Source: Roseobacter sp. GAI101
GTDB taxonomy: Bacteria > Pseudomonadota > Alphaproteobacteria > Rhodobacterales > Rhodobacteraceae
NCBI RefSeq assembly: GCF_000156335.1
Contig: NZ_DS999213.1
Location: 3,150,929 to 3,214,928, forward strand
Length of the DNA: 64,000 bases
Direction: 5' to 3'
How positions within the stretch are numbered: position 1 is the first letter of the stretch; every line of letters starts with the position of its first letter. Shown piece after piece: positions 1 through 10,256 of the stretch. The translations under genes and the position numbers were made by a program. The notes under the pieces were generated by a model. The model was not told the origin of the DNA, searched no databases, and saw nothing but the letters and a program-made list of their open reading frames with translations.

Positions 1-240
1 CGCCTCGGCAACGGGTCAGCCGTGTCGCTGGGCGACGTCGCGCAGACGGCGCACCGCATCGCCGGGTCAGCAGCGACGTTGGGCGCGGTCGAGTTGCGCA
101 GTGCCTTGCTGGCAGTGGAAAAAGCGGCGAAAGCGCAAGATGCAGGTAAGGTGGATAGTCTGGTCACCGACCTCTGTGCAATCTGGGTGACCACCCGGCC
201 TTTGCTGCAGGCGCAAAATCTTGGAAACCCTCATTCCTGA
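1..240 (+). CDS. Hpt-domain protein, 3' part only
   Basis: The frame is open from the window edge to a TGA at 238-240, giving 79 residues that are the C-terminal end of a longer protein. The stretch around codon 18 (TAHRIAGSAATLGA) matches the histidine phosphotransfer signature, in which that His accepts phosphate from a sensor kinase receiver domain; a helix follows, as in Hpt bundles. What precedes the domain (a lone Hpt, or the tail of a hybrid histidine kinase) lies outside the window. The GTG at 22 could be a start but would cut the helical bundle, so the gene is treated as truncated by the window edge. Confidence 0.75.
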   Translation, partial: RLGNGSAVSLGDVAQTAHRIAGSAATLGAVELRSALLAVEKAAKAQDAGKVDSLVTDLCAIWVTTRPLLQAQNLGNPHS

Positions 241-300
241 TGCTTGACGTGATCCGCGCTGGCTGACACCAAGAGCTGCAGTCTTAGAAGAGGTTTCGCC

Positions 301-1761
301 ATGCCCCCCCGCGCCATCATGATCCAAGGGACGGGGTCCAATGTGGGCAAGTCCATGCTGGTTGCAGGCCTGTGCCGTGCGGCGCTGCGGCGGGGCATTT
401 CGGTTGCACCGTTCAAGCCGCAAAACATGTCGAACAACGCCGCAGTCACCGAAGACGGAGGAGAGATCGGCCGTGCGCAGGCCCTGCAAGCCATGGCTTG
501 CGGTCGCAACCTTTCGGTGCATATGAACCCGGTCTTGCTTAAGCCGGAAACCGATACCGGATCGCAGGTCGTCATTCAGGGCCGCGCCCAAAGCCACCTT
601 GAGGCGCGTGATTTCGGCGGTGCGCGCGGTGCGTTGCTGAAGCCCGTGCTGGAAAGCTTTGGAATTCTTGCGCGCAGTGCTGACCTGATCATCGTGGAAG
701 GGGCCGGCAGCCCTGCCGAGACGAACTTACGCAAGGGTGACATCGCCAATATGGGCTTTGCCCGTGCGGCAAACGTGCCTGTCGTGCTGGCGGGGGATAT
801 TGACCGCGGCGGGGTGATCGCGCAGATCGTCGGCACGCAATCGGTGATGGACCGCGACGATGCTGCGATGGTCAAAGGTTTCCTGATCAACAAGTTTCGC
901 GGCGATGTGGCATTGTTCGATGACGGCTACGCCGACATCATCCAACGCACCGGCTGGGCAGGGTTTGGCGTGCTGCCCTGGTTCAATGGTGCGCATCTGC
1001 TGCCTGCGGAAGATGCGGTTGATCTGGCTCGCGCAGACACGGGCAGCGGGTTTCATATCGTCTGCCCGATGTTGTCTCGGATCGCCAACTTTGATGATCT
1101 TGATCCGCTGGCGGCTGAACCCTCGGTGCGGTTGACCATGATTCCGCCTGGCACGCCCCTGCCTGCGGATGCTGATCTGGTGATCTTGCCGGGAACAAAA
1201 TCAACGCGCGGTGATCTGGCATTTTTGCGGGCGCAAGGCTGGGATATCGACCTGCACGCGCATGTGCGGCGCGGCGGCCATGTGCTGGGGATTTGCGGTG
1301 GCTATCAGATGCTGGGGCAGGGGGTTGCTGACCCTGACGGGCTGGAGGGCACCGCTGGCGATGACACCGGGTTGGGGTTGCTGGATGTGCACACGCAGAT
1401 GGCCGCGGACAAGACGCTGACTCGCGTGACCGCCCGCCATCTGGCGACGGATGCGCCGATTGACGGCTATGAAATTCACATCGGCCAAACGGAAGGCGTG
1501 GATTGCCAGCGGCCATTCTGCCGGATCGGGGACACGGCAGACGGGGCCATGTCGCGGGATGGCAAGGTCGCGGGGACCTATCTGCATGGTTTGTTCGCGA
1601 ATGATGTGTTTCGCAAGGCGTGGCTGGCACAGTTCGGTCTGGCTGCGGCGTCGGTTTCCTACAGCCAGACGGTGGACGATACACTGGACCAGCTTGCCGA
1701 CCATATGGAGCGGCATCTGGATGTCACGGCGCTTCTGGATTGCGCGGGGGTGATCGCGTAA
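301..1761 (+). CDS. cobQ: Cobyric acid synthase CobQ
   Basis: This 486-residue glutamine amidotransferase adenylates and amidates the side-chain carboxylates of adenosylcobyrinic acid a,c-diamide to make cobyric acid in cobalamin synthesis. The N-terminal synthetase domain has the P-loop GTGSNVGKS at residues 10-18 followed by the [10 protein letters not shown] motif. The C-terminal class I amidotransferase domain has the nucleophile Cys332 in [10 protein letters not shown] and His429 in TYLHGLF. Length is usual for the family. It stands alone here with no other cob gene nearby. The 60-bp upstream gap is too short for a cobalamin riboswitch and shows none. Confidence 0.97.
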   Translation: MPPRAIMIQGTGSNVGKSMLVAGLCRAALRRGISVAPFKPQNMSNNAAVTEDGGEIGRAQALQAMACGRNLSVHMNPVLLKPETDTGSQVVIQGRAQSHLEARDFGGARGALLKPVLESFGILARSADLIIVEGAGSPAETNLRKGDIANMGFARAANVPVVLAGDIDRGGVIAQIVGTQSVMDRDDAAMVKGFLINKFRGDVALFDDGYADIIQRTGWAGFGVLPWFNGAHLLPAEDAVDLARADTGSGFHIVCPMLSRIANFDDLDPLAAEPSVRLTMIPPGTPLPADADLVILPGTKSTRGDLAFLRAQGWDIDLHAHVRRGGHVLGICGGYQMLGQGVADPDGLEGTAGDDTGLGLLDVHTQMAADKTLTRVTARHLATDAPIDGYEIHIGQTEGVDCQRPFCRIGDTADGAMSRDGKVAGTYLHGLFANDVFRKAWLAQFGLAAASVSYSQTVDDTLDQLADHMERHLDVTALLDCAGVIA

Positions 1762-1825
1762 CGGCCCTTGCATCTGATACGCGGCAAAGGGATATAAAGC
1801 GCGAACTAACAGAAAGAGCTGTCCC

Positions 1826-2371
1826 ATGGAACGAAATCTGACTCTGGTCGCCTTGTTTGCGGCCCTCATCGCGGCCCTTGCGCTGATCCCGCAATTCACG
1901 CTTGGCTTTGGTGTGCCGATCACGGCGCAAAGCCTTGGCATCATGTTGTGCGGCACCGTTCTGGGGGCCAAGCGCGGCGCGCTGGCTGTGCTTTTGTTCA
2001 TGCTTCTGGTGGCTTTGGGTCTTCCTTTGCTGGCCGGTGGGCGTGGCGGATTGGGTGCCTTCATGCTGCCCTCGTCGGGATTCTTGATCGGCTTTCCGGT
2101 CGCGGCCTTTGTCACCGGACTGATCGTTGAAAACTGGCGCAGCGCGTCACTGACGGTGGTTGCTGGGGTTGCGTCAATTATCGGCGGGATCGGTGTGCTG
2201 TATATCTTCGGCATCGCCGGGTTGGCTTATGCACTGGACAAGACGATAATCGAGTCGGCGCTGCTGGTGCTGGTCTTTATCCCGGGCGACATCATCAAAG
2301 CGGTCTTGGCAGGGCTGATCACCAGCGCTTTGGCCAAGGCGCGTCCCGCCAGCGTCCTGTCACGCAGCTGA
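1826..2371 (+). CDS. bioY: BioY-family biotin transporter (S component)
   Basis: The 181-residue protein is almost entirely hydrophobic, with about five to six membrane segments, and has the BioY pattern: a first helix ending near the TLGFGVPITAQSLG stretch, then a glycine-rich loop (GRGGLGAFMLPSSGFLIGFP). BioY is the substrate-binding membrane component that takes up biotin, alone or with an ECF energising module. No bioM/bioN or biotin biosynthesis gene is present here, so it may act solo or share a module encoded elsewhere. It follows cobQ by 64 bp on the same strand and is closed by a strong hairpin terminator. Confidence 0.9.
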   Translation: MERNLTLVALFAALIAALALIPQFTLGFGVPITAQSLGIMLCGTVLGAKRGALAVLLFMLLVALGLPLLAGGRGGLGAFMLPSSGFLIGFPVAAFVTGLIVENWRSASLTVVAGVASIIGGIGVLYIFGIAGLAYALDKTIIESALLVLVFIPGDIIKAVLAGLITSALAKARPASVLSRS

Positions 2372-2381
2372 GCCCAAACGA

Positions 2382-2408
2382 AAAAGCGCCCGGTCATCGG
2401 GCGCTTTT
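2382..2408. terminator. Bidirectional intrinsic terminator between bioY and manC
   Basis: A perfect 10-bp inverted repeat (AAAAGCGCCC at 2382-2391, GGGCGCTTTT at 2399-2408) with a 7-nt loop gives an A-run on one side and a T-run on the other. It would terminate both converging transcripts. Confidence 0.9.
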
Positions 2409-2435
2409 GAAAGTCTCTAACGGTGTGGATGGCGT

Positions 2436-3869
2436 TCAGCTGCGCGCGTAAACGTCTTCGTAGCGAATGATATCATCTTCGCCGAGATAGCTGCCTGTCT
2501 GCACTTCGATCAGGACCATCGGCACTTTGCCGGGGTTTTCCATACGGTGCACGGCCCCGAGCGGGATGTAGACCGACTGGTTTTCACTGATCAGCTTTAC
2601 ATCAGCGTCCACGGTGACCTTGGCGGTGCCTTCAACCACGATCCAATGTTCCGACCGGTGGTGATGGCTTTGCAGGCTAAGCGCGGCACCGGGGTTGACC
2701 ACGATCCGTTTGACCTGAAAGCGCCCTCCGATGACAAGGCTTTCGTACCAGCCCCAGGGCCGGTAATCGCGGGGCAGTTGCACCGCCTGGCTGGACCCTT
2801 GGCTTTTCAGGGCATCAACGGCTTCCTTCACACGCTGGGCCTGAGACTTATCTGCCACCAGCACCGCGTCACCCATGGCGATGGCGATGATGTTTTCCAG
2901 ACCGATGCCGACCAGCTGCAAGCCTTCGGTTTCGGACCGCAGCAGCGTGTCGGAACAATCAATCGCCGTGGCATTGTCGGAACAGACATTGCCTTGGGTG
3001 TCGGGGCCGGATTCCATCCAGACTGCGTCCCAGCCCCCCAGATCGGACCAGCCTGCGCTAAAGGGCATGACGGCAAGGTTGTCGGCTTTTTCCATGATCG
3101 CATAATCGATCGAGATATCGTCGGTCTTGCCCCATGCGTCGGGATCAAGCCGGGTAAAGCCCAGATCGGCATTTGCATCCTTGAGCGCCGTTGTCACGAC
3201 CTCGAGCATCTGGGGTGCATGGGTTCGATAGGCGGCAATGATCGCTTCGGCGGTGAACAGGAAAATCCCGGCGTTCCACAGAAAGTTGCCTGCCGCAAGC
3301 ATTTCGGTCGCGCGGCCAGCGTCAGGCTTTTCGACGAACCGTGCCAGGCTTTGCGGGGTGGCGGCACCGGTGTCGGCACCACTGGCCAGTTCAAGATAGC
3401 CATAGCCCGTTTCAGGGCGCGTGGGCATGATGCCGAATGTGACCAGATCACCCTTCTGGGCCCGCGGGACGGCTGCCTGGACCGTAGCGGCAAAGGCGGT
3501 GGTATCGGGAATGACGTGATCCGACGGGGCCACCAGCATCAGCGCAGAAGCATCGGTCTTGGCGATCCACAGGGCGGCGGCCAGAACCGCAGGGGCCGTG
3601 TTGCGCCCTTGGGGTTCGATCAGAATGCCCATCGCGGCCTGTTCGACCTGCGCCAGTTGTTCGGTCACGATAAAGCGGAACGGATCGCCGGTTACGATGA
3701 CAGGTGCCGCATATCCGTCACCGGACAGACGCCGCGCAGAGGCTTGGAACAAGCTTTCGTCGCCCATCAACTTGGCGAATTGCTTGGGGTAGGATTTGCG
3801 CGAAAGCGGCCAGAGCCGGGTGCCGGAGCCGCCACAAAGGAGAATTGGATGGATCATAATAGGCACCAT
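2436..3869 (-). CDS. manC: Mannose-1-phosphate guanylyltransferase / mannose-6-phosphate isomerase
   Basis: This bifunctional enzyme makes GDP-mannose from mannose-1-phosphate and GTP. Its C-terminal type II isomerase domain interconverts fructose-6-P and mannose-6-P. The nucleotidyl-transferase signature GGSGTRLWPLSRKSYPKQF is at residues 13-31. The C-terminal cupin carries a His cluster (SLQSHHHRSEHW) for metal binding. The longest frame starts at 3869, but family members usually begin with the MIHPILLCGG segment, so the ATG at 3857 is an equally good start; neither has a strong Shine-Dalgarno sequence. It is the last gene of the minus-strand nucleotide-sugar group gmd-fcl-manC. Confidence 0.93.
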   Translation of the reverse strand: MVPIMIHPILLCGGSGTRLWPLSRKSYPKQFAKLMGDESLFQASARRLSGDGYAAPVIVTGDPFRFIVTEQLAQVEQAAMGILIEPQGRNTAPAVLAAALWIAKTDASALMLVAPSDHVIPDTTAFAATVQAAVPRAQKGDLVTFGIMPTRPETGYGYLELASGADTGAATPQSLARFVEKPDAGRATEMLAAGNFLWNAGIFLFTAEAIIAAYRTHAPQMLEVVTTALKDANADLGFTRLDPDAWGKTDDISIDYAIMEKADNLAVMPFSAGWSDLGGWDAVWMESGPDTQGNVCSDNATAIDCSDTLLRSETEGLQLVGIGLENIIAIAMGDAVLVADKSQAQRVKEAVDALKSQGSSQAVQLPRDYRPWGWYESLVIGGRFQVKRIVVNPGAALSLQSHHHRSEHWIVVEGTAKVTVDADVKLISENQSVYIPLGAVHRMENPGKVPMVLIEVQTGSYLGEDDIIRYEDVYARS

Positions 3870-3912
3870 TGGATTGATTAAATTAATGTTTCATTCAAGA
3901 TAAAAGGAGCGG

Positions 3913-4881
3913 TCAGGAACGGACGCTTTCCTGATTCAGAAACCAGTTATAGGTTTCTTGCAAGCCATCCTTCAGGTCAATCTGCGCGCGCCATCCCATA
4001 TCGGCCAGCCGCGACACGTTCATCAGCTTGCGCATGGTGCCGTCCGGCTTGGTGGTGTCAAAGCCCAGCTTGCCTTGAAATCCGGTGACGTCAGCGACCA
4101 TCTGCGCCAGCTCTCCGATGCTGACATCGGTGCCTGTACCGACATTGATGTGGCTTAGCATCGGTTGTGTGTTGGCGGCGTAGACGTCTTGCGGCAGGTC
4201 CAGCACGAACAGCGAAGCCTCGGCCATATCATTCACATGCAGGAATTCGCGCATCGGTTTACCGGTGCCCCAGATCACCACCTCGTCCAGATTGTCACGC
4301 GCGGCCTCGTGAAAACGGCGGATCAGGGCGGGCAGGACGTGGCTGTTTTGCGGGTGAAAGTTATCTCCCGGGCCGTACAGGTTGGTGGGCATCACGCTGC
4401 GATAATCGACGCCATGCTGACGGTTGTAGCTTTCGCACAGCTTGATGCCTGCAATCTTGGCGATGGCATAGGGTTCATTTGTCGGCTCAAGCGTGCCGGT
4501 CAGCAACGCATCTTCGGCCATGGGTTGCGCCGCCTCGCGCGGATAGATGCAGGAACTGCCCAGCTGGAGCAAGGATTTGACGCCCGCCGCAAAGGCCTGA
4601 TGAATGACGTTGCATTCGATCATCAGGTTTTCGTAAATAAAGTCAGCGGGATAGGTGTTGTTGGCCATGATGCCACCCACCTTTGCCGCGGCCAGGATCA
4701 CCACATCTGGCTGTTCCGCCATCATAAAGTCGCGCACGGCGGCCTGCGACGTCAGGTCAAGTTCGGCGTGGGTACGGGTGAGCAAGGTCAGCGCCTCGCC
4801 CGCGTCCTTGCGGGCCTGCAACTGGCGCAGGATCGCGCCGCCGACCATGCCGCGATGTCCTGCGATGTAAATCTTGCGCAT
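3913..4881 (-). CDS. fcl: GDP-L-fucose synthase
   Basis: This 322-residue SDR-type epimerase/reductase converts GDP-4-keto-6-deoxymannose to GDP-L-fucose using NADPH. The N-terminal nucleotide motif GHRGMVG is at residues 8-14. The catalytic set typical of Fcl is visible: GSSCIYP followed by the YAIAK tetrad. The ATG at 4881 is preferred because it lies 4 bp after the gmd stop; an upstream in-frame ATG at 4899 would overlap gmd by 14 bp and add six residues before the conserved N-terminus. It acts directly after Gmd, and the two genes are almost certainly translationally linked. Confidence 0.94.
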   Translation of the reverse strand: MRKIYIAGHRGMVGGAILRQLQARKDAGEALTLLTRTHAELDLTSQAAVRDFMMAEQPDVVILAAAKVGGIMANNTYPADFIYENLMIECNVIHQAFAAGVKSLLQLGSSCIYPREAAQPMAEDALLTGTLEPTNEPYAIAKIAGIKLCESYNRQHGVDYRSVMPTNLYGPGDNFHPQNSHVLPALIRRFHEAARDNLDEVVIWGTGKPMREFLHVNDMAEASLFVLDLPQDVYAANTQPMLSHINVGTGTDVSIGELAQMVADVTGFQGKLGFDTTKPDGTMRKLMNVSRLADMGWRAQIDLKDGLQETYNWFLNQESVRS

Positions 4882-4885
4882 GGTA

Positions 4886-6010
4886 TTATCCGTTCTCAAG
4901 CGAGATGGGCAGGTCCAACCCGTGTTCCTTCAACAGTGCATGGCGGCGCGCGGTCTTCAGATCGGCGGCGACCATTTCGGCGCACATTTCCTGCGTCGTG
5001 ATCTGCGGTACCCAGCCCAGTTTTTCCTTGGCTTTCGCCGGCGAGCCAAGCAGCGTCTCGACCTCGGCGGGACGGAAGTACTGCGGGTCGATACGCATCA
5101 CGACATCGCCGGGCTTGCAGGCGGGGGCATTGTCGCCCGTTACGCTGTCGACGATCGCGCGTTCATCGACGCCGGTGCCTTCAAAGCGCAGTGTGATGCC
5201 CAGTTCGGCAGCGGACCAGATGATGAACTGGCGCACGGAATATTGCACGCCGGTTGCGATCACGAAATCATCGGGCGCGTCCTGCTGCAACATCATCCAC
5301 TGCATACGCACATAGTCTTTGGCGTGGCCCCAGTCGCGCAGCGCGTCGATGTTGCCCATGTACAGGCACTCTTCGAGCCCCTGGGCGATGTTGGCCATGC
5401 CCCGTGTGATCTTCCGGGTCACAAAGGTTTCACCCCGGCGCGGGGATTCGTGGTTAAACAGAATGCCGTTGCAGGCGTACATGCCATAAGCTTCGCGGTA
5501 GTTCACCGTGATCCAGTAGGCGTACATCTTTGCCACGGCATAGGGGCTACGCGGGTGGAACGGTGTGGTTTCGGTCTGGGGGATTTCCTGAACCAGCCCG
5601 TAAAGTTCAGAGGTGGAGGCCTGATAAAACCGGGTCTTGTCTGCAAGGCCGACGAAACGGATCGCTTCCAGCAGGCGCAAGGTGCCATTGGCATCCACGT
5701 CGGCGGTATATTCGGGGGCCTCGAAGCTGACCGCAACGTGGCTTTGCGCGCCAAGGTTATAGACCTCGTCAGGCTGCACTTCGCTCATGATCCGGGTCAG
5801 GTTCGAACTGTCGGTCAGATCGCCGTAATGCAGTTTAAGCTTTGGATTTTTGACATGTGGATCCTGATAGATGTGGTCGATCCGCTGCGTGTTGAGCGAG
5901 GACGAGCGCCGTTTGATCCCATGTACTTCGTACCCTTTTTCCAGCAACAGTTCAGCAAGATAAGATCCATCTTGTCCTGTAATACCAGTGATCAGAGCGC
6001 GTTTCGTCAT
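4886..6010 (-). CDS. gmd: GDP-mannose 4,6-dehydratase
   Basis: The 374-residue enzyme performs the NADP-dependent dehydration of GDP-D-mannose to GDP-4-keto-6-deoxy-D-mannose, the first committed step to GDP-L-fucose and related 6-deoxyhexoses. The Rossmann motif GITGQDG is at residues 9-15, and the Tyr-Lys pair lies in [12 protein letters not shown]. The GDP-mannose-specific [14 protein letters not shown] segment is present. Full length for the family. It lies upstream of fcl with a 4-bp gap. A terminator-like hairpin separates it from the phosphomannomutase gene upstream, so gmd-fcl-manC may have their own promoter near 6020-6045. Confidence 0.96.
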   Translation of the reverse strand: MTKRALITGITGQDGSYLAELLLEKGYEVHGIKRRSSSLNTQRIDHIYQDPHVKNPKLKLHYGDLTDSSNLTRIMSEVQPDEVYNLGAQSHVAVSFEAPEYTADVDANGTLRLLEAIRFVGLADKTRFYQASTSELYGLVQEIPQTETTPFHPRSPYAVAKMYAYWITVNYREAYGMYACNGILFNHESPRRGETFVTRKITRGMANIAQGLEECLYMGNIDALRDWGHAKDYVRMQWMMLQQDAPDDFVIATGVQYSVRQFIIWSAAELGITLRFEGTGVDERAIVDSVTGDNAPACKPGDVVMRIDPQYFRPAEVETLLGSPAKAKEKLGWVPQITTQEMCAEMVAADLKTARRHALLKEHGLDLPISLENG

Positions 6011-6046
6011 ATCAAGTTCCGTTCTATGCCCGATAAGGCAGTTATA

Positions 6047-6073
6047 ACGCCCGATTTTGTCTCAATCGGGCGT
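6047..6073 (-). terminator. Hairpin between phosphomannomutase and gmd
   Basis: Perfect 10-bp arms (6047-6056 and 6064-6073) flank a 7-nt loop. Read on the minus strand it follows the phosphomannomutase stop and is trailed by TATAACT, a weak U-tract. It may end or attenuate that transcript before gmd. Confidence 0.6.
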
Positions 6074-6143
6074 GGTAAACATAGCGATTAGCAAGCGCAA
6101 AGGCGAGCTTCAAGAAAAGATGGTCCGATGGGAAGGTCCAACC

Positions 6144-7628
6144 TTAGAAGGTTTGGTCATAGTCGCCGACGTCCGGTTCCGTTCTGATGACGGCATCCAG
6201 ATCGGCAAAGATTGCGCGCAGTTCTTCTTCGGATTGCGCGCTTTCGCAGACGACCACCAGATTGGGCGTGTTCGACGAGGCCCTTACCAGACCCCAGCTG
6301 CCGTTATCCAGGATCACACGGGCACCGTTCACGGCGACGACTTCCTTGACGGGACGACCGCCCAGTTCTGTCACGTCTTTCAGCTTGGCGACGATCCGGT
6401 CGAGGATATTGTATTTTTCCTCGTCCGACGCATAGGGCGACATGGTAGGCGTTGCATAGGTATGCGGCAGGGCGCGGCGCAGGTCTGACATGGACATATC
6501 TGGATTGCGGTCCATCAGCTTGCAGATTTCCACAGCGACGCGCATGCCGCAGTCATAGCCACGCCCGATGGGTTCAGCGAGGAAATAGTGACCGGATTTT
6601 TCGAAACCCGCCAGCGCGCCCAGTTCCTTGACGCGGCGCTTCATGTGGCTGTGTCCGGTTTTCCAGTAATCCGCCGTGACGCCATTGGCGATCAGCACGG
6701 GATCGGACGCATAAAGCCCCGTTGATTTCACGTCAGCGACGAAGGTGCTGTTCGGGTAGATGGCGGACAGATCGCGGGCCATGATGACACCGACCTTATC
6801 GGCGAAAATCTCTTCGCCCTCGTCATCCACCACACCGCAGCGGTCGCCGTCTCCGTCAAAGCCAAGCGCGAAATCAGCGCCGGATGCTTTGACCGACGCG
6901 GACATGTCGTGCAGCATCTCCATGGCTTCGGGGTTCGGGTTATAGTGCGGGAAGGTGTAATCCAGCGTGTTGTGGCTGTCGACGACCTCGACGCCCAAAC
7001 GGCGGAACAATTCGGGCGCAAAAGCGGATGCCGTGCCGTTGCCGGTGGCGCAAACGACCTTGAGCTTGCGGGTCATTTTGAAGTCACCGACGAGATCGTC
7101 CAGATAGGCCTCGCGCACACCTTCGATGAATTCGTATTTGCCGCCGGGCCGGGTTTCGGCGCGCCCTTCAAGGACGATGTCGCGCAATTCGGACATTTCG
7201 TCGGGGCCATGGGTCAGCGGGCGTTCAAAGCCCATCTTGACGCCGGTCCAGCCGTTCGGGTTATGCGAGGCCGTGACCATGGCCACCGCGGGGGCGTTCA
7301 GGTGGAACTGCGCGAAATAGGCCATCGGCGACAGGCAGGGGCCGATGTCCTTGACGTGGATACCGGCCTGCATCAGGCCCAAAATCAGGGCGTTCTTGAT
7401 CGACAGCGAATAGTCGCGGTAGTCATTGCCGACAGCGATGACGGGTTCGATGCCGCGCTGGTGCATCTGCGTGCCCAGTCCCATACCAAGGGCCGTGATG
7501 CCGGGCAGGTTGATCGCCTCGGGATATTGCCAGCGGGCGTCATATTCACGAAAGCCTGTAGGCGCGATCATCGGGTCGCGCAGGAATTCCCAAGTGTTCG
7601 GTGTGACGGTCGGCAATGGTTTGGTCAT
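6144..7628 (-). CDS. Phosphomannomutase/phosphoglucomutase
   Basis: This 494-residue alpha-D-phosphohexomutase interconverts mannose-6-P and mannose-1-P (and probably the glucose equivalents). The phosphoserine loop TASHNPNGWTG places the catalytic Ser at residue 121, and the magnesium loop is DGDGDRCG near residue 256. It is slightly longer than AlgC-type enzymes (about 460 residues) but has the full four-domain layout, ending in a phosphate-binding RASSNTP segment. Together with ManC, Gmd and Fcl it completes the route from mannose-6-P to GDP-L-fucose. No glycosyltransferase lies beside it, so the polymer that receives the sugar is not shown. Confidence 0.92.
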   Translation of the reverse strand: MTKPLPTVTPNTWEFLRDPMIAPTGFREYDARWQYPEAINLPGITALGMGLGTQMHQRGIEPVIAVGNDYRDYSLSIKNALILGLMQAGIHVKDIGPCLSPMAYFAQFHLNAPAVAMVTASHNPNGWTGVKMGFERPLTHGPDEMSELRDIVLEGRAETRPGGKYEFIEGVREAYLDDLVGDFKMTRKLKVVCATGNGTASAFAPELFRRLGVEVVDSHNTLDYTFPHYNPNPEAMEMLHDMSASVKASGADFALGFDGDGDRCGVVDDEGEEIFADKVGVIMARDLSAIYPNSTFVADVKSTGLYASDPVLIANGVTADYWKTGHSHMKRRVKELGALAGFEKSGHYFLAEPIGRGYDCGMRVAVEICKLMDRNPDMSMSDLRRALPHTYATPTMSPYASDEEKYNILDRIVAKLKDVTELGGRPVKEVVAVNGARVILDNGSWGLVRASSNTPNLVVVCESAQSEEELRAIFADLDAVIRTEPDVGDYDQTF

Positions 7629-7658
7629 GAAAATATCCTGATCTGGCGACGTACTTGT

Positions 7659-7684
7659 CTAAGCCTTCTCGATAGAAGGATTAG
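7659..7684. repeat. Inverted repeat upstream of the phosphomannomutase gene
   Basis: A near-perfect 26-bp dyad with outer CTAA/TTAG arms and inner CCTTCT/AGAAGG arms sits about 31 bp before the phosphomannomutase ATG, in its probable promoter or leader. It could be an operator or a 5' UTR hairpin. Confidence 0.4.
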
Positions 7685-7826
7685 CCCACAGGATCAACTA
7701 AGAGCTTCGTTTTGCGGCATATCATTGCCGTCTTTGCTTGTGGATTTTGTGATCTGACGGCCATTCGCGCTTCTGATGCTGCGAATTTGCCCGAGGATGG
7801 TGCGGTTTGCCTGTCAGCAAAGGAAA

Positions 7827-7852
7827 CCCCGCCCCTTTTGCAAGGGACGGGG
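7827..7852 (-). terminator. Intrinsic terminator of icd
   Basis: On the minus strand, just after the icd stop, an 11-bp GC-rich stem (CCCCGTCCCTT paired with AAGGGGCGGGG, one G-U) with a 4-nt loop is followed by TTTCCTTT. This is a good intrinsic terminator. Confidence 0.85.
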
Positions 7853-7861
7853 CAATACCGG

Positions 7862-10075
7862 TTAACCGATGATCGCGTTCAGCGTGGCCGAGGGGCGCAT
7901 GACCGCCTCGGTCTTGGCAGGGTCAGAGTGGAAATACCCGCCCAGATCAACCGCCTTGCCTTGGACTTCGGCCAGTTCGGCCATGATCTTGTCCTCGTTC
8001 GTGGCCAGCTTTTCCGCGATGGGGGCAAAATGCGCGGCCAGATCGGCGTCACCGGTCTGTGCGGCCAGCGCCTGTGCCCAATACAGCGCGAAGTAGTAGT
8101 GGCTGGCGCGGTTGTCGGGCTGGCCAACCTTGCGCGAAGGCGATTTGTTGTTGTCGAGGATGCCTTGCGTGGCATCGTCAACCGCCTTGCCCAAAATCCG
8201 CGCCTTTTCGTTGTTCTTTTGATCGGCCAGGAACTTGAGGCTTTCACCCAAGGCGCAGAATTCACCCAGGGAATCCCAACGCAGGTGGTTTTCCTCGACC
8301 AGCTGCTGAACGTGCTTGGGGGCGGAGCCGCCGGCACCGGTTTCAAACAAGCCACCGCCCTGCATCAGCTTCACGATCGACAGCATCTTGGCCGATGTGC
8401 CCAGCTCGAGGATCGGGAACAAATCGGTCAGATAGTCGCGCAGCACGTTGCCGGTGATCGCGATCGAGTTTTCGCCCTTGCGGATCGTCTCGAGCGTCTG
8501 GCGCGTGGCCTTGGCGGGGGACATGATCTGGAATTTGTCGGCGACGCCTTTGGCTTCCAGGATCGGTTTGACGTAGGCAATCATCTGGGCGTCATGGGCG
8601 CGGTCGGCGTCCAGCCAGAAGATCGCTTCGCAGCCTTCGGCCTTCTGGCGGTCGATGGCCAGTTGCACCCAGTCTTCGATCGGTGCCTTGCGGGCCGATG
8701 CGGCGCGCCAGATATCGCCAGCCTCTACGCTGTGTTCGGAAATCACATCGCCATTGGCCGCGATCATCTTGACCGTGCCGTCGGCTGGAATTTCAAATGT
8801 GGTGGGGTGCGAACCGTATTCTTCGGCCTTCTGGGCCATCAGGCCGACGTTCTGCACAGTGCCCGATGTGGTCGGGTCCAGCGCGCCGGTCTCTTTGAAA
8901 TACTTGATGCTTTCTTCGTAGACGGGGGCATAGGAGCTGTCGGGGATCACGCAGTTGGTGTCGTGTTCCTTGTTGTCCGGGCCCCAGCCCTTGCCGCCTG
9001 CGCGGATCAGCGCGGGCATGGAGGCGTCGATGATCACGTCGGACGGCACGTGCAGGTTGGTAATGCCCTTGTCGGAGTTGACCATGTACATCGGCGGACG
9101 CGCAGCCATGGCGGCATCAACGGCGGCTTTGATTTCTGCGTTGCCCTCGATACGGCTCATCATGTCGGCGATGCCCGCGTTGGGGTTCACGCCCGCCGCT
9201 TTCAGCTCATCACCGTATTTGTCGAAAACGGGCTTGAGGAATTCACGCACAGCATGGCCGAAGATGATCGGGTCGGACACCTTCATCATCGTCGCTTTCA
9301 TGTGGAGCGAGAACAGCGTGCCGTCTTTCTTGGTTTCTTCGATCTGCTCGGCCAGGAACTTGTCCAGCGCCTTGGCAGACATGAATGTCGTGTCGACAAC
9401 GGTGCCAGCGGGGAAGGTCACGCCGTCTTTCAGCACGGTCTCGGACCCGTCAGCCGCCACATGCACGATTTTGGCAGCGCCAGCTTGGGCATCGGTCAGC
9501 GTGCTGGATTTTTCGTTGGAAAAGAAATCGCCGCCGGACATCGCGGAAACCTTGGTTTTGCTGTCCTTGGACCATGTGCCCATAGAATGCGGGTTGGCCA
9601 TCGCGTATTTCTTGACTGCAATCGCCGCACGGCGGTCTGAGTTACCTTCGCGCAGAACCGGGTTCACGGCCGACCCTTTGATCGCGTCATAGGCGGCGCG
9701 GGCTTTCTTTTCGGCATCGGTGCCGGGGGTCTCGGGATAGTCGGGCAGGGCGTAGCCTTGGGCTTGCAGTTCCTTGACCGCTGCTACCAACTGGGGGACC
9801 GAAGCCGAGATGTTCGGCAGCTTGATCACGTTGGCATCCGGCGTCTTCACCAGCTCGCCCAGAAAGGCCAGATCGTCCGACTGTCTTTGTTCAGCGGTCA
9901 GCGCATCGGGGAACGCGGCCAGAATACGACCCGCCAGCGAAATGTCGCGCGTACCAACGGATACGCCAGCCGCATCGGCAAAGCTGCGAATGATCGGCAG
10001 CAGGGAATAGGACGCCAGTTCAGGTGCCTCGTCGACCTTGGTGTAAATGATGTCAGGTGTGTTCGTATCAGCCAT
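7862..10075 (-). CDS. icd: NADP-dependent isocitrate dehydrogenase, monomeric type
   Basis: The 737-residue protein has the size and N-terminus ([20 protein letters not shown]) of the monomeric (about 80-kDa) isocitrate dehydrogenase, unrelated in length to the 45-kDa dimeric enzyme. It oxidatively decarboxylates isocitrate to 2-oxoglutarate with NADP in the TCA cycle. Conserved stretches include the substrate region around GNSDRRAA and the C-terminal [19 protein letters not shown] block. It is a single-gene unit: its own terminator lies downstream and a divergent gene upstream. Confidence 0.97.
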   Translation of the reverse strand: MADTNTPDIIYTKVDEAPELASYSLLPIIRSFADAAGVSVGTRDISLAGRILAAFPDALTAEQRQSDDLAFLGELVKTPDANVIKLPNISASVPQLVAAVKELQAQGYALPDYPETPGTDAEKKARAAYDAIKGSAVNPVLREGNSDRRAAIAVKKYAMANPHSMGTWSKDSKTKVSAMSGGDFFSNEKSSTLTDAQAGAAKIVHVAADGSETVLKDGVTFPAGTVVDTTFMSAKALDKFLAEQIEETKKDGTLFSLHMKATMMKVSDPIIFGHAVREFLKPVFDKYGDELKAAGVNPNAGIADMMSRIEGNAEIKAAVDAAMAARPPMYMVNSDKGITNLHVPSDVIIDASMPALIRAGGKGWGPDNKEHDTNCVIPDSSYAPVYEESIKYFKETGALDPTTSGTVQNVGLMAQKAEEYGSHPTTFEIPADGTVKMIAANGDVISEHSVEAGDIWRAASARKAPIEDWVQLAIDRQKAEGCEAIFWLDADRAHDAQMIAYVKPILEAKGVADKFQIMSPAKATRQTLETIRKGENSIAITGNVLRDYLTDLFPILELGTSAKMLSIVKLMQGGGLFETGAGGSAPKHVQQLVEENHLRWDSLGEFCALGESLKFLADQKNNEKARILGKAVDDATQGILDNNKSPSRKVGQPDNRASHYYFALYWAQALAAQTGDADLAAHFAPIAEKLATNEDKIMAELAEVQGKAVDLGGYFHSDPAKTEAVMRPSATLNAIIG

Positions 10076-10256
10076 GGTTTCAAGCCTTTCAGGAAGTTTG
10101 GTATGCGATAGTACACTAAAGCAGAAATATCCACCTCAACTGCGCAAGATATACCGTTAATTTAGGGAAGCGACAGCTGGATTTCCGGGAATGAAGCTTG
10201 CCTAGTCTACCCCGCACCGCGCTATAGTTGCCCCGACTTTATGGGAGGAGTGAACG

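Noticed and set aside
241..300. Possible cobalamin riboswitch before cobQ
   Set aside because: Only 60 bp separate the genes and no B12-box-like sequence is visible; far too short for the element.
2547..3881. 444-codon plus-strand frame opposite manC
   Set aside because: Shadow of manC; no recognisable protein features.
7629..7861. Short gene between phosphomannomutase and icd
   Set aside because: The frames are short and unrelated to known proteins; the region holds an inverted repeat and the icd terminator.
7712..9640. 642-codon plus-strand frame opposite icd
   Set aside because: It is the antisense of a well-supported isocitrate dehydrogenase; the composition follows the complementary codons and no domain is visible.
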